From contig DF970686.1 in assembly GCA_001270045.2 (NCBI GenBank), positions 62,001-126,000 of the forward strand: DNA of 64,000 nt, in the 5' to 3' direction. Of this stretch, positions 17,099 to 26,622 are shown piece by piece. Below the pieces are notes generated by a model. That model was not told the origin of the DNA. It saw only the letters and a list, made by a program, of their open reading frames with translations, and searched no databases. Source of the stretch: Bacteroidales bacterium 6E (GTDB lineage Bacteria > Bacteroidota > Bacteroidia > Bacteroidales > Prolixibacteraceae). Every line of letters starts with the position of its first letter. Position 1 is the first letter of the stretch. The position numbers and the translations under genes are program-made.

Positions 17099-18550
17099 CT
17101 ATGCTTTAGTGCTACGGCCGAGAATAAAACGATCGTATAACCAAAGCAGTATGACGGCCGACAAGGCGATACCCGCAAAGACATAACCAATATGGTAAGG
17201 ATGCAGGTTATCCCAGAGGAAGCGTGTCAGCTCATCGGGAGCCATACCCATTTTTGATGCTGCTTCATTGAAGAAATCATTTTTGGAGTAAGCATCGGAG
17301 ATTTCAGGAAGATCCAGTCCCCGATTGACAACCTCCTTACGCAGTAGATAAAACTTGTCGGCCATGCGTTCAAACGGACCGCCTGAGATCCATCCTGCAA
17401 GCTGGTGGCCGGCAGCGATCGGCAGGAAAGAGGTGCCCATATAAAGTGCCTTTTTGTCGTTGGGAGCGATACGCCCTATATATTCCGTAAACTTTGGCGA
17501 ACTGGCCATTTCTCCCCAGCTAAAAATCAGGATTCCCAGCAGGATCAGCCATCCACTTTGCGAAAAGAACATCATGCCTACACCACCGCTCAAAACCAAA
17601 ATACCACCCATCATGGCGGAAAGTGGCCTGAAACTCATGACCAGGGAAGAGATCGCCAACTGGAACACGATGATGAAAAAGGCATCCATGCTGGAAAGGG
17701 TGACAGCCGAAATGGTACCTTCAGCCGTGCCGATTGATTCGGCCAGCCAAGGCCAAATGTTGTGTATTCCCTGATATAGGACACCCGTATCAACCCACTG
17801 GTCAACAAAAACAGGAAATGAATAATAAAGCTGGTTGAAGGCAGTCCAGAACAAGATCATAATGACAAGGAACAATACGTATTTGCCATCGCCTAGTGCT
17901 TCCTTGATATTTCTGAACGCCTTTAATACAGTACTACCTACAGAAACCTTGCCGTCCCTGACAATAGGATCCCTGAAGAAAAAAATGGTAATCAGGTAGT
18001 TGACCGACATGGTCAGCATGGAAATATAAAATACATAATCCCAGCTCTTGTTCAGCACAATGCCGGCTATAAACGGACCGATGAATCCACCGATATTAAC
18101 CATCATGTAAAAGATCCCAAATCCGATGGATGAGGTTTCTTCATTGGTGGTCCGGGCAATCATGGCTGAAATGATCGGTTTGAATAGTGCCCCGCCAACA
18201 CAAGTCCAGATATAGGCAAAAAATACCCATCCAAAAGTGTCAAACGACCTGATCATGTAGAAACCTGAAATGTATACCGTAAAAGAGAGAAGCAACATAC
18301 GGGTATATCCCAGCTTGTCGGCAATGGCACCCGTGATGATGGGGAGGAAATAGAGCAGCATGGAACCTGTTCCCATAATCACCCCCTTCTCTGCCTGTGA
18401 CAACCCTAAAGCCCCGGTATCTTTCGAATTCACAAGATACAAGGCAAAGGCCATATAAAATCCATACCATGCCCACCGTTCAAAAAGTTCAATGATATTG
18501 GATGCCCAAAATGTCCGGTTGTACTGCTTAAAAACCTGTCCTATCTTCAC
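17099..18550 (-). CDS. MFS transporter, POT/peptide-transporter-like
   Basis: A 483-residue integral membrane protein with about 12-14 hydrophobic segments. The first helix region ELFERWAWYGFYMAFALYL resembles the POT family ExxERFxYYG signature, and FGIFYMMVNIGGFIGPFIAGI fits the second POT (PTR2) motif. The GAIADKLGYTRMLL loop is the general MFS motif A. Proton-coupled di/tripeptide uptake is therefore the best guess, although the first motif is imperfect (the second E-x2-E-R arrangement is shifted) and another solute is possible. It is a single-gene unit bounded by a strong terminator and an upstream promoter candidate. Confidence 0.85.
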   Translation of the reverse strand: MKIGQVFKQYNRTFWASNIIELFERWAWYGFYMAFALYLVNSKDTGALGLSQAEKGVIMGTGSMLLYFLPIITGAIADKLGYTRMLLLSFTVYISGFYMIRSFDTFGWVFFAYIWTCVGGALFKPIISAMIARTTNEETSSIGFGIFYMMVNIGGFIGPFIAGIVLNKSWDYVFYISMLTMSVNYLITIFFFRDPIVRDGKVSVGSTVLKAFRNIKEALGDGKYVLFLVIMILFWTAFNQLYYSFPVFVDQWVDTGVLYQGIHNIWPWLAESIGTAEGTISAVTLSSMDAFFIIVFQLAISSLVMSFRPLSAMMGGILVLSGGVGMMFFSQSGWLILLGILIFSWGEMASSPKFTEYIGRIAPNDKKALYMGTSFLPIAAGHQLAGWISGGPFERMADKFYLLRKEVVNRGLDLPEISDAYSKNDFFNEAASKMGMAPDELTRFLWDNLHPYHIGYVFAGIALSAVILLWLYDRFILGRSTKA

Positions 18551-18576
18551 AATGGTAATTTTAAAAAGTTAATCCC

Positions 18577-18605
18577 CGAAAATAGCAATTTTGGCCGGAG
18601 TTCAA
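18577..18605 (-). promoter_or_regulatory. Putative promoter of the MFS transporter
   Basis: On the minus strand a TTG (18603-18605) is followed after 18 nt by TATTTTCG (18577-18584), a 7/8 match to TAnnTTTG. The spacing agrees with Bacteroidota -33/-7 promoters, and the start codon is ~26 bp downstream. Confidence 0.45.
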
Positions 18606-18725
18606 CCTTAAAAATATTCATCTTGAATGTCGGATGAAAACAAAAAGACTTGTGTCCCAAAAGTCGGATACTTTATAGGAAATCAATAAGTCAAAAAAAT
18701 GGTGTATATCCAAATTTGAAGGGAC

Positions 18726-19223
18726 TCAGAACCCGAAGATATTGGTGGAAAGGGCAAGAATGATAATGGCGGCCACAACAATCAGCAGAATGATAAACAC
18801 ATAGATGGTACCCTTCTTCAGCCCCTCCCTTACATTTTCCCTTCTTTCAATGGTTTGGAGTGATTCAATGGCACGGATCAGTCGCTCCGGAGCCTTTTCT
18901 CCTTTTACGATATAATCAGTTGCCCCCAGTTTAATGATCCGGACTGCGGTTTCAACATCATTCTGGCCGCTCAGGAAGATAAAGGCGATGTTGGGATAGG
19001 TTTCGCGAACCTTTCGCATTAGGTCGAGACCCGTAAAGCCAGAATAGGCATAATTCAACACAACTATATCCGGTTGGAGACTGATCTTTGAAAGGCATTC
19101 CTCGGTACTGTTGAATGAATGGACCTGTTTGTACTTATTGGCCTTTAAGGCACCGGTTATCAGACTGTTATACACAGGATTATCCTCAACAACAAATATG
19201 AGCGGATTTCTGATGTTTTTCAT
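18726..19223 (-). CDS. Membrane-anchored receiver-domain protein lacking the phosphoacceptor Asp
   Basis: 165 residues. Residues 7-125 are a CheY-like receiver: the acidic pair Glu13-Asp14 (FVVEDN), the switch Ser85 (IFLSGQ) and Lys107 (YIVKGE) are all present. The phosphoacceptor strand PDIVVLDY reads PDIVVLNY, with Asn57 instead of Asp (codon AAT, read from the DNA). The C-terminus is a single hydrophobic helix, roughly residues 137-160 (YVFIILLIVVAAIIILAL), directly after a basic linker, so the receiver is tethered to the cytoplasmic membrane. There is no output domain and no histidine kinase next door. It is probably a phosphorylation-independent protein-interaction module; Asn deamidation or mimicry of one state are alternatives. 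Partners unknown. Confidence 0.85.
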   Translation of the reverse strand: MKNIRNPLIFVVEDNPVYNSLITGALKANKYKQVHSFNSTEECLSKISLQPDIVVLNYAYSGFTGLDLMRKVRETYPNIAFIFLSGQNDVETAVRIIKLGATDYIVKGEKAPERLIRAIESLQTIERRENVREGLKKGTIYVFIILLIVVAAIIILALSTNIFGF

Positions 19224-19541
19224 TTCCCAATCATTAAGTTTAGTATAGTAAAAGCGGTTGTAAATTAATACTTTTTTCAGTTAATCGCAATTCGGGTTAC
19301 ACTTAATTGAAAACTGGAATAACTCCATTAAGATACTGTCAAAAAACGCTAAAGCATCAGGAATATTATCATTTAGGGGCCAAAATGAAATTCAGACACT
19401 ACTTTAATAAAATATCAGGGCATTAACGCTAAAAATCTCCCCCGACATGTCGAAGATTTCTTCAATTATTCTCATTTTTGGTTCGGATACCACGGGAACG
19501 AAATATCTGACCTTATCCGTTGAACATATAACAAATCTATC
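19224..19541. other. 318-bp divergent region between receiver gene and coaX
   Basis: Upstream region for both flanking genes. I see no full TAnnTTTG box at a convincing position, no hairpin with a T-run and no plausible small gene. Confidence 0.5.
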
Positions 19542-20303
19542 ATGCTGCTTGTTATCGACATTGGGAATACAAATATTGTTTTCGGCATCAACGATGGATC
19601 CGGTTGGATCTCGGACTGGAGAATCCAGACCGACATCAATAAGACAGCCGATGAATATGAAGTGATTTTCAGATCGCTTTTATCCAGTGGTGATTTTGGA
19701 CAAATAAACGCCGTGGTCCTCAGCAGTGTGGTTCCGCCTTTGGTCCAGCCCATCATTGACATGCTCTCGAGATTACTGAAGATCAACCCTGTTTTGTTAG
19801 GTCCCGAGATATATGACCAGTTACCCATTCGCATATTGAATCCCTATCAGATTGGATCCGACCTGGTAGCCAATGCGCTGGCGGCATATGACAAATACGG
19901 AGAGTTTGTGACCGTGATTGATTTCGGGACGGCATTGACATTTACTACTGTTGGATCACAAGGCCAGATTTTGGGTGTTGCCATTGCACCGGGTTTGAAT
20001 ACCGCAGTGAATGCCCTGGCCGGCAAAACCGCCCAATTGCCCAGGGTTCACCTCATACCGCCCCCATCGGTACTCGGACAAAACACGACGCATGCCATTC
20101 AATCCGGCGTGGTACTGGGATATGCCGGTCTTGTTGATTCAATAATCGCACGGATCAACAAGGAGCTGAAACGAAACGTAATCGTGGTTGCCACCGGTGG
20201 CTTGTGTGAAATCATGGCCCCCATCATTCCATCCATCAACCATGTGGAACCGTTACTTACACTTAATGGACTTAAGCTTGTCAACGAATATTCGGCATCC
20301 TGA
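19542..20303 (+). CDS. coaX: Type III pantothenate kinase
   Basis: 253 residues of the ASKHA fold. The phosphate-1 loop is VIDIGNTNIVFG at the N-terminus, the phosphate-2/aspartate motif is VIDFGTALTF near residue 127, and AIAPGLNTAVNALAGKTAQLP is the conserved type III pantothenate-binding region. A GLxxEIMAPIIP segment near the C-terminus completes the pattern. CoaX phosphorylates pantothenate using ATP and a monovalent cation, the first step of coenzyme A synthesis, and is not feedback-inhibited by CoA as type I enzymes are. It lies ~165 bp upstream of sprE on the same strand, a separation that leaves room for an independent sprE promoter. Confidence 0.97.
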   Translation: MLLVIDIGNTNIVFGINDGSGWISDWRIQTDINKTADEYEVIFRSLLSSGDFGQINAVVLSSVVPPLVQPIIDMLSRLLKINPVLLGPEIYDQLPIRILNPYQIGSDLVANALAAYDKYGEFVTVIDFGTALTFTTVGSQGQILGVAIAPGLNTAVNALAGKTAQLPRVHLIPPPSVLGQNTTHAIQSGVVLGYAGLVDSIIARINKELKRNVIVVATGGLCEIMAPIIPSINHVEPLLTLNGLKLVNEYSAS

Positions 20304-20468
20304 TGACCTGCCCAAACGTTAATTTTTAAACCATCCCTCCCGACAGTCATGCTTGAATAATGCCCTATGTTTTGTAATATTGTGGCTGTTTCCGTAACAA
20401 GAATTTCGGTACCGGGAAAGCAATATTATTTTTAAAAATTAGTTTATTCCATCAGAAAAACGAACTGA

Positions 20469-23400
20469 TTGAAGATAAGATTTATACATACCGTTCTGCT
20501 TTTTTTGTTAACCGGTTGGATAACCGGTTGTTCGACTGAAAAAAACACCAGGGTATCAAGGGCATATCACAATCTCACCTCCCATTACAACATATATTTT
20601 AACGGGAAGGAGAGCATGAAGGCAGGTTTGGCAAGAGTTGACCAGAGCGTTGATGACGATTATACCCGCATACTGCCTGTTTACAAGGAAAGTTACCCCA
20701 CCTCGGCATCAGCCGCAAAGCCTGACATGGAAAATGCTATCCTGAAAGGAAGCAAGCTTATCCAGAATCACTCCATCACCAATAAACCGAAACGAAGAAG
20801 GATCAGGACCCGAAACTATCAGGAATTTGCAAGGAAGGAAGAATTTAACAACTGGATTGACGACAGTTACCTTTTAATCGGGCAAGCATATTTCTACCAG
20901 CACAACTTCATGTCGGCCATTGAAAATTTTTCATTTGTAATGCGAAAGTTTTCAGAGGAAGAGACCAAATTCGATGCCATGATCTGGCTTGCCCGAAGCT
21001 ACGGCGAAATGGAAAGGTTTACCGAGGCATTCGAAATGCTTCAGGCGCTTCAGGCAGATCCGGGATTTCCCAAGCGTCTTGAAAAGGAACTCGCCAAGGT
21101 TAATGCCGACTTCTACCTGAAACAGAACGAATATTCCGATGCCATCAAGCTGCTTGAAATCGCTTTGGACAAATCACGCTCCCGAAAGGAAAAAGCCCGA
21201 ATCCATTTTATCCTGGCACAACTATACCGCGAGACAGGAAATCTTTCAAAGGCTTCGGAAGCTTTCCTGGCAGTACCGAAATATAATCCACCCTATAAAA
21301 TGGCATTTAATGCCCGGATCAATGCTGCAGGATTATATACCGGTGAAACCAGTGCCGAAGAGTTAAAGAAGGATCTGAACAAGATGCTTCGGGATGAGAA
21401 AAACCTTGAATTCAGGGACCAGATCTATTTTGCCCTCGCGAATATCTATTTCCGTGAAGGCAATTCCACCCAAGCCATCGAAAACTATAAAAAATCGGTT
21501 GCCACCAGCGTTGACAATGACTATCAAAGAACACAAAGTTCACTGACGTTGGCCGAGATTTATTTCAGTGATAAAAAATACAGGGAATCCCAGGCATATT
21601 ACGACACGGCGATGATGGCCATGGATAAGGCCTATCCCGGCTACCAGGAAATCAATATCCGGTATAACGGCCTCACTCGCCTGGTTGAAAATCTGGAAAC
21701 GGTCGAGGTGCAGGACAGCCTTCAGAATCTTGCCCGTATGTCCGAAAGTGAAAGAAATGCCCTGATTGACAAATGGATTGCACTCGAGCGCCAAAAAGAG
21801 CGGGATGCCGAAATGCTGGCCAACCAGCAGAGTATGCAAAGTAATTATTACAGGGCCAACGAATACAGGCTTGGATTAGGAAGAGCCGACGAAGGCGGCG
21901 GATGGTATTTTTATAATCCGCAGACTGTCTCTTATGGACGTACGCAGTTCCAGCAACTTTGGGGGCGCAGGAAACTGGAAGACGACTGGCGCAGACAGAA
22001 CAAGGGCACATTCTCTGATGAAGAATTGGGTGATTTCGCCGAATTGGTTGACTCATCACTAATGGTTCCCAGAGAGACGGACCCCATGAAAAGGGAGTAT
22101 TATACCCAGGACTTGCCCGTTACGGATTCATTGATGGCCATATCGCACGATAAAATAAGGGATGCACTTTATAATGCCGGAAAGATTTTCAAATCAGATT
22201 TTAACGACTACCCTCGTTCAGCTGAAGCATTTGAGGATCTGAACCGCAGGTACCCCAATAACATTTACCTTTTATCGGCACTCTTTGATCTTTATGATGT
22301 TCACGAACTGATGGGTAACCGAGATAGGGCCCTTTATTACCGTGACATGATCGTCCAGCGGTATCCGGAAAGCAATTACGCCCAATACTTGCTGAATCCC
22401 AACTTCTTCACGGAAATGCAACAAAAGCAGGAAACCCTGAACCGTTTGTACCAGGATGCATTCAGGGATTATAAGGCAGGACGGTATACTGAACTCAGGA
22501 ATCTCACCTCAAGCATGAAAGAGCTGGGCCCTGACAGTCTCCTTCTCTCCAAGATTGACTTTATTGCAGCGGTTTCCATGGGAGCCACCACCAACATGCG
22601 GACGTTTGAAAATGAATTAATTACCTATATCAAAAATTATCCGAAAGCGGAAACCACCCCCCTGGCAAACGAGATTCTTACCCTTATTCAGGACAGTACA
22701 TTGGCCGATTACCAGAAACTGGTTGATTTGGGCTACCTGCATGACGAAATTCAGAATACGGAAGTGATGGAAGGAACCACTCCGGAAAATGATGAATTTG
22801 GAGGCAAGTTCAGCTATGATGAAGAACTTGTACACTACTTTGTCATCGCCTACCCAAGAAATGCCAATCTCGACCTGAACCGGTTGAAGTTTGACATCGC
22901 CAACTATAACCTGGATCATTATACCCGCTATGATTTCGATGTTGAAGGCGAGAATCTGGACACCAATACCTCCCTTTTGGTTGTCCGCTCTTTGGGGAAT
23001 AAAGAGCAGGCATTGATCTATTTCCGGGCCATTATCAGGAAAGCGGAAGTATTCAGGACCCTGAATGGAACAGAATATTACAACTTCGTCATATCCTCTA
23101 CCAATCACCGCCAAATCACAGCGGATCAGTCAATCGCCGAATACTTGCGATTCTACCTGAAAAATTACAGCCGTTTTATCGGACCTGATTTCTCGGAAGA
23201 AGAAATCCAGGAGTCGCCTGAAGAGTTGATGGCCAGGGCACAACGGGAGGATGAAATTTTGGGTGAAGGCGGAAGGTTTGTTTCTGTGGATGTCCCCGTG
23301 GTTGAAGCCATGTTTTCCCCAGCAATCGACACTATCCAGAGTTTTGTCATCGCAGTCAATGACAAGAGCATCTCACTGAGACCGGTCCTTACACAATTTG

Positions 23401-24176
23401 CCGAATTCAACAGAAGGGAATTCCGTTTGTGGAACCTGACATCCGAAATCAGGCAATCCAAGGAATACCAGTATGTAGTGATAACCGGAATCCCAGGTTA
23501 TACCGAAGGAATGTCTTACTTCAGAAAGGCCATCACGGAAAGATCTCTTTATACTGCCCTTGGTAGAATTTCATACCGAAATTTCCTGATCACAGGAAGG
23601 AATTTGCAAAGACTGACAGATAATGAACAGGTCGATACTTACCTTGATTTCTTCAGGACCAATTATATCCAAAGAGCAGGTCAGGTACCATCAACAGGCA
23701 ACCAGCCTGCCCCAACAGGACAAAACCAATCCCAGGCGCCAGCGATTTCTGAATCGGGACAGGCAACCAACACTTCTGTAGACAACGGCACTGAATATTC
23801 AGGTCCTTATTCAACAAATACAGGCGGCAACCACCAGTTTATCCTTGTTGTTCCAAACGAAGGATTCAACAAGCAACAATTTCTGGAAAACCTGCGAAGT
23901 TTTAACCAAAGCAGCTACGGCACCTTGAATTTGCAGGTTTCGGAATCCACACTTGATGACTTCCGTATACTGGTCCAGATTTCAGGACTCAACGATAAGG
24001 CCACTGCTTTGGAATACCTAAGAACCATTGTACAGAACCGGACAATATTTACCCCTCTTGAAAATGCCGATTACCGGAACTTTATCGCAACACCGGAAAA
24101 TCTGGCTATCTTTATGAGGGAGAAAAATATAACCGAATACATGGACTTTTACAGGCAATTTTACCTGAATCGCTGA
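20469..24176 (+). CDS. sprE: T9SS/gliding lipoprotein SprE (PorW), TPR protein with C-terminal repeats
   Basis: 1235 residues. The start must be the TTG at 20469: an in-frame stop lies directly before it, and only this start supplies the lipoprotein signal ending TGWITGC (Cys21); the next Met (residue 50) would remove it. The opening STEKNTRVSRAYHNLTSHYNIYFNGKESM region is characteristic of SprE/PorW. TPR-like helical pairs fill residues ~130-400 and ~560-780. The C-terminal part contains three tandem copies (~788-900, ~955-1068, ~1122-1235) of a ~112-residue unit ending with Y-x-NF-h-I/A-x3-N and a YhxFhxxxY helix. PorW/SprE is an outer-membrane-attached T9SS component that links the trans-envelope motor to the translocon. 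porX follows 94 bp downstream. It is longer than I expect for homologues, owing to the repeats. Confidence 0.92.
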   Translation: MKIRFIHTVLLFLLTGWITGCSTEKNTRVSRAYHNLTSHYNIYFNGKESMKAGLARVDQSVDDDYTRILPVYKESYPTSASAAKPDMENAILKGSKLIQNHSITNKPKRRRIRTRNYQEFARKEEFNNWIDDSYLLIGQAYFYQHNFMSAIENFSFVMRKFSEEETKFDAMIWLARSYGEMERFTEAFEMLQALQADPGFPKRLEKELAKVNADFYLKQNEYSDAIKLLEIALDKSRSRKEKARIHFILAQLYRETGNLSKASEAFLAVPKYNPPYKMAFNARINAAGLYTGETSAEELKKDLNKMLRDEKNLEFRDQIYFALANIYFREGNSTQAIENYKKSVATSVDNDYQRTQSSLTLAEIYFSDKKYRESQAYYDTAMMAMDKAYPGYQEINIRYNGLTRLVENLETVEVQDSLQNLARMSESERNALIDKWIALERQKERDAEMLANQQSMQSNYYRANEYRLGLGRADEGGGWYFYNPQTVSYGRTQFQQLWGRRKLEDDWRRQNKGTFSDEELGDFAELVDSSLMVPRETDPMKREYYTQDLPVTDSLMAISHDKIRDALYNAGKIFKSDFNDYPRSAEAFEDLNRRYPNNIYLLSALFDLYDVHELMGNRDRALYYRDMIVQRYPESNYAQYLLNPNFFTEMQQKQETLNRLYQDAFRDYKAGRYTELRNLTSSMKELGPDSLLLSKIDFIAAVSMGATTNMRTFENELITYIKNYPKAETTPLANEILTLIQDSTLADYQKLVDLGYLHDEIQNTEVMEGTTPENDEFGGKFSYDEELVHYFVIAYPRNANLDLNRLKFDIANYNLDHYTRYDFDVEGENLDTNTSLLVVRSLGNKEQALIYFRAIIRKAEVFRTLNGTEYYNFVISSTNHRQITADQSIAEYLRFYLKNYSRFIGPDFSEEEIQESPEELMARAQREDEILGEGGRFVSVDVPVVEAMFSPAIDTIQSFVIAVNDKSISLRPVLTQFAEFNRREFRLWNLTSEIRQSKEYQYVVITGIPGYTEGMSYFRKAITERSLYTALGRISYRNFLITGRNLQRLTDNEQVDTYLDFFRTNYIQRAGQVPSTGNQPAPTGQNQSQAPAISESGQATNTSVDNGTEYSGPYSTNTGGNHQFILVVPNEGFNKQQFLENLRSFNQSSYGTLNLQVSESTLDDFRILVQISGLNDKATALEYLRTIVQNRTIFTPLENADYRNFIATPENLAIFMREKNITEYMDFYRQFYLNR

Positions 24177-24270
24177 CAATAATCCCAGGCACAGCGGTTA
24201 AAGTTTGTTAAGGGGACACTTCACGGGCCTGATTTTTGTTCTATTGCAAACGAACTTTAGTGAAAGGAGT

Positions 24271-25827
24271 ATGAGAAAAATTCGCATATTATGGGTTGAC
24301 GATGAAATTGACCTGCTAAGGCCTCATATCATTTTCCTTCGTGAAAAGGATTATGAGGTTGAAACGGCCAACAACGGCGCTGATGCCCTTGAAATAGTCA
24401 GCAAAAGTCATTTTGACATTATTTTTCTCGATGAGAACATGCCAGGTCTCAGTGGACTTGAAACCCTCAACAGAATAAAAAACATCGTGCCCAATGTTCC
24501 CGTGGTCATGATTACCAAAAGCGAAGAAGAGAATATAATGGATGAAGCCATTGGCTCAAAAATCGCCGATTACCTGATTAAACCTGTTCATCCCAAACAG
24601 ATACTCCTGTCACTAAAGAAAAACATCGAGAAAAAAAGGCTGGTCACCCGCCAAACCACTTCGGCCTATCAGTCGGAGTTCACAAAAATAGGGATGAAAC
24701 TGAATGACCGGCTGTCAGCCGGTGAATGGACCGAATTATACAGAAAGCTGGTTTATTGGGAGCTTGAACTAGGTACTTCCGATGATGCCGCCATGGATGA
24801 AATCCTGGTCATGCAAAAGAACGAGGCCAACATTGCATTCTTTCGCTTTATAAAAGACAATTACCTGAAATGGTTTGGGAAGTCACTGGGTGAGCGACCG
24901 ATGTTGTCGACCGACATTTTCAGGCATAAGGTCTTCCCCATTCTTGAAAAAAACAGGAAAGTATTCGTCCTGGTCATCGATAACCTGCGATACGACCAAT
25001 GGAGAATGTTAAGCCGCGTGGTCAATGACTATTACATTACGGAAGATGAATCTCTCTATTTCAGTATCATACCAACCGCGACCATGTATGCTCGGAATTC
25101 CATGTTTGCAGGCTTAATGCCGTCGGAAATTGAGAAACTGTACCCAGGGCTATGGGAGGATGATGATAATGAAGGCAATAAAAACCAGCATGAAGAGGAG
25201 CTACTTCGCAAACAGATGCTCCGGTTAGGCAGAAAGGAAAAACTCTATTTTGACAAGGTCTCCAATCTGAAAAGCGGAAGAAAGCTGGCCGACACCATAC
25301 AGGCCATCAATGATAATGACCTGTCGGTCATGGTTTTCAACTTCGTGGACATGATATCGCATGCACGTACCGAGATGGAAATGATCAGGGAACTGGCATC
25401 CGACGAAAAGGCATACAGATCACTAACCATGAGCTGGTTCAACCACTCGTCGCTGCTCGACCTGCTGAAGTCACTGGCAGAAAACGACATCCACCTGGTA
25501 ATCACCACAGATCACGGAACCATCAGGGTCAACAATCCCGTTAAAGTGATCGGCGACAGGGAAACCAATACCAATCTGAGGTACAAATTGGGCAGGAACC
25601 TGAATTACAAAGCGAAGCAGGTATTTGAGGTAACCAATCCCCGTGACGCTTTCCTGCCATCACGGAATGTCAGTACCAGTTATATTTTTGCACAGGGAAG
25701 TGACTTCTTTGTCTATCCGAATAACTTTAATTACTATGCCAATTACTACAACAACACATTTCAGCACGGTGGTATTTCGCTGGAAGAAATGATCGTTCCG
25801 GTTATAACCCTTGTTCCAAAAAAGTGA
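24271..25827 (+). CDS. porX: T9SS response regulator PorX (receiver + PglZ domain)
   Basis: 518 residues from the ATG at 24271, which is preceded by an unusually good GAAAGGAGT ribosome-binding sequence; an in-frame TTG at 24205 adds 22 unrelated residues and is rejected. Residues 3-125 are a receiver with the acidic pair in WVDDE, phosphoacceptor Asp in IIFLDENMPG, the switch Thr in VMITKSEEE and Lys in YLIKPVHP. The remainder is a PglZ (alkaline-phosphatase-like) domain: VLVIDNLRYDQWRM, SIIPTATMYARNSMFAG, NFVDMISHARTE, VITTDHGTIRVN and the terminal FQHGGISLEEMIVP, which supply metal ligands and the Thr nucleophile. PorX, paired with kinase PorY, controls T9SS genes and contacts the secretion motor. 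Its place after sprE links regulator and machine component. Confidence 0.97.
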   Translation: MRKIRILWVDDEIDLLRPHIIFLREKDYEVETANNGADALEIVSKSHFDIIFLDENMPGLSGLETLNRIKNIVPNVPVVMITKSEEENIMDEAIGSKIADYLIKPVHPKQILLSLKKNIEKKRLVTRQTTSAYQSEFTKIGMKLNDRLSAGEWTELYRKLVYWELELGTSDDAAMDEILVMQKNEANIAFFRFIKDNYLKWFGKSLGERPMLSTDIFRHKVFPILEKNRKVFVLVIDNLRYDQWRMLSRVVNDYYITEDESLYFSIIPTATMYARNSMFAGLMPSEIEKLYPGLWEDDDNEGNKNQHEEELLRKQMLRLGRKEKLYFDKVSNLKSGRKLADTIQAINDNDLSVMVFNFVDMISHARTEMEMIRELASDEKAYRSLTMSWFNHSSLLDLLKSLAENDIHLVITTDHGTIRVNNPVKVIGDRETNTNLRYKLGRNLNYKAKQVFEVTNPRDAFLPSRNVSTSYIFAQGSDFFVYPNNFNYYANYYNNTFQHGGISLEEMIVPVITLVPKK

Positions 25828-25863
25828 GATTTTGAAGTAAGTTAAAACCTTTGTCCCTTAAAA

Positions 25864-26622
25864 TTAATGGATCTGGCCCTTTTTCATCTGTGCGTAGAGT
25901 TTATTCGCAAAGATGAAATCTTCTAAAACCTGGTTACCAGAGTTCAGGATCTCTTTTTTGGTCCCCTCCCAGCATTTTTCCCCTTTGTGGATGAACAGGA
26001 CGCTATCGCCAATCTCAATCACGGAGTTCATGTCGTGGGTGTTGATGATAGTCGTCATGTTGAATTCTTTGGTCAGGTCATGGATCAGGTTATCAATCAG
26101 TGTTGAAGTTTCAGGATCAAGACCTGAATTGGGTTCATCGCAAAAAAGATATTTTGGGTTCAGGGCAATCGCACGGGCAATGGCCACCCTTTTTTTCATC
26201 CCCCCACTGATTTCAGAGGGGAACATATGATTGGCATTGGTAATATTGACATGATCGAGGCAGAAATTGACCCGCTTCAGCTTTTCCTTACCTGAGAAGT
26301 TGGTGAACATATCGAGCGGGAAGCGAACGTTTTCCTCAACCGTTAGTGAGTCAAACAAGGCACCTCCCTGAAATACCATGCCAATTTCCCGGCGTAGCAT
26401 TTTTCTTTCCTTTTGCCTCATGGTGGTCAGGTCACGGTCATCATACATGATCTTTCCCGAATCAGGTTCAAACAATCCCAGGATGCATTTCAGCAGAACC
26501 GTCTTGCCCGATCCGCTTCGTCCGATGATCAGGTTTGTCTTTCCTGGCTCAAAAGTGGTGGAAATATTCTGGAGAACTGTCTTCTCCTCAAAGGATTTGG
26601 ATAAGCCGGATACCTTGATCAT
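25864..26622 (-). CDS. mlaF: ABC transporter ATP-binding protein of the Mla lipid-transport system
   Basis: 252 residues. Walker A is GRSGSGKTVLLK (residues ~34-45), the Q-loop lies in MVFQGGALF, the signature is ISGGMKKRVAIARA and Walker B is YLFCDEPNSGLDP, with the H-loop in INTHDMNS. The signature variant SGGMKKR is typical of MlaF/Ttg2A ATPases. MlaF powers phospholipid movement between inner and outer membranes via the MlaE permease. Its start overlaps the mlaE stop by 4 bp. The MCE-domain partner (MlaD) is not in this window beside them. Confidence 0.95.
   Translation of the reverse strand: MIKVSGLSKSFEEKTVLQNISTTFEPGKTNLIIGRSGSGKTVLLKCILGLFEPDSGKIMYDDRDLTTMRQKERKMLRREIGMVFQGGALFDSLTVEENVRFPLDMFTNFSGKEKLKRVNFCLDHVNITNANHMFPSEISGGMKKRVAIARAIALNPKYLFCDEPNSGLDPETSTLIDNLIHDLTKEFNMTTIINTHDMNSVIEIGDSVLFIHKGEKCWEGTKKEILNSGNQVLEDFIFANKLYAQMKKGQIH

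Noticed and set aside
24205-24270. Longer PorX start at a TTG
   Set aside because: The ATG at 24271 has a strong ribosome-binding sequence and gives the expected PorX N-terminus and length.
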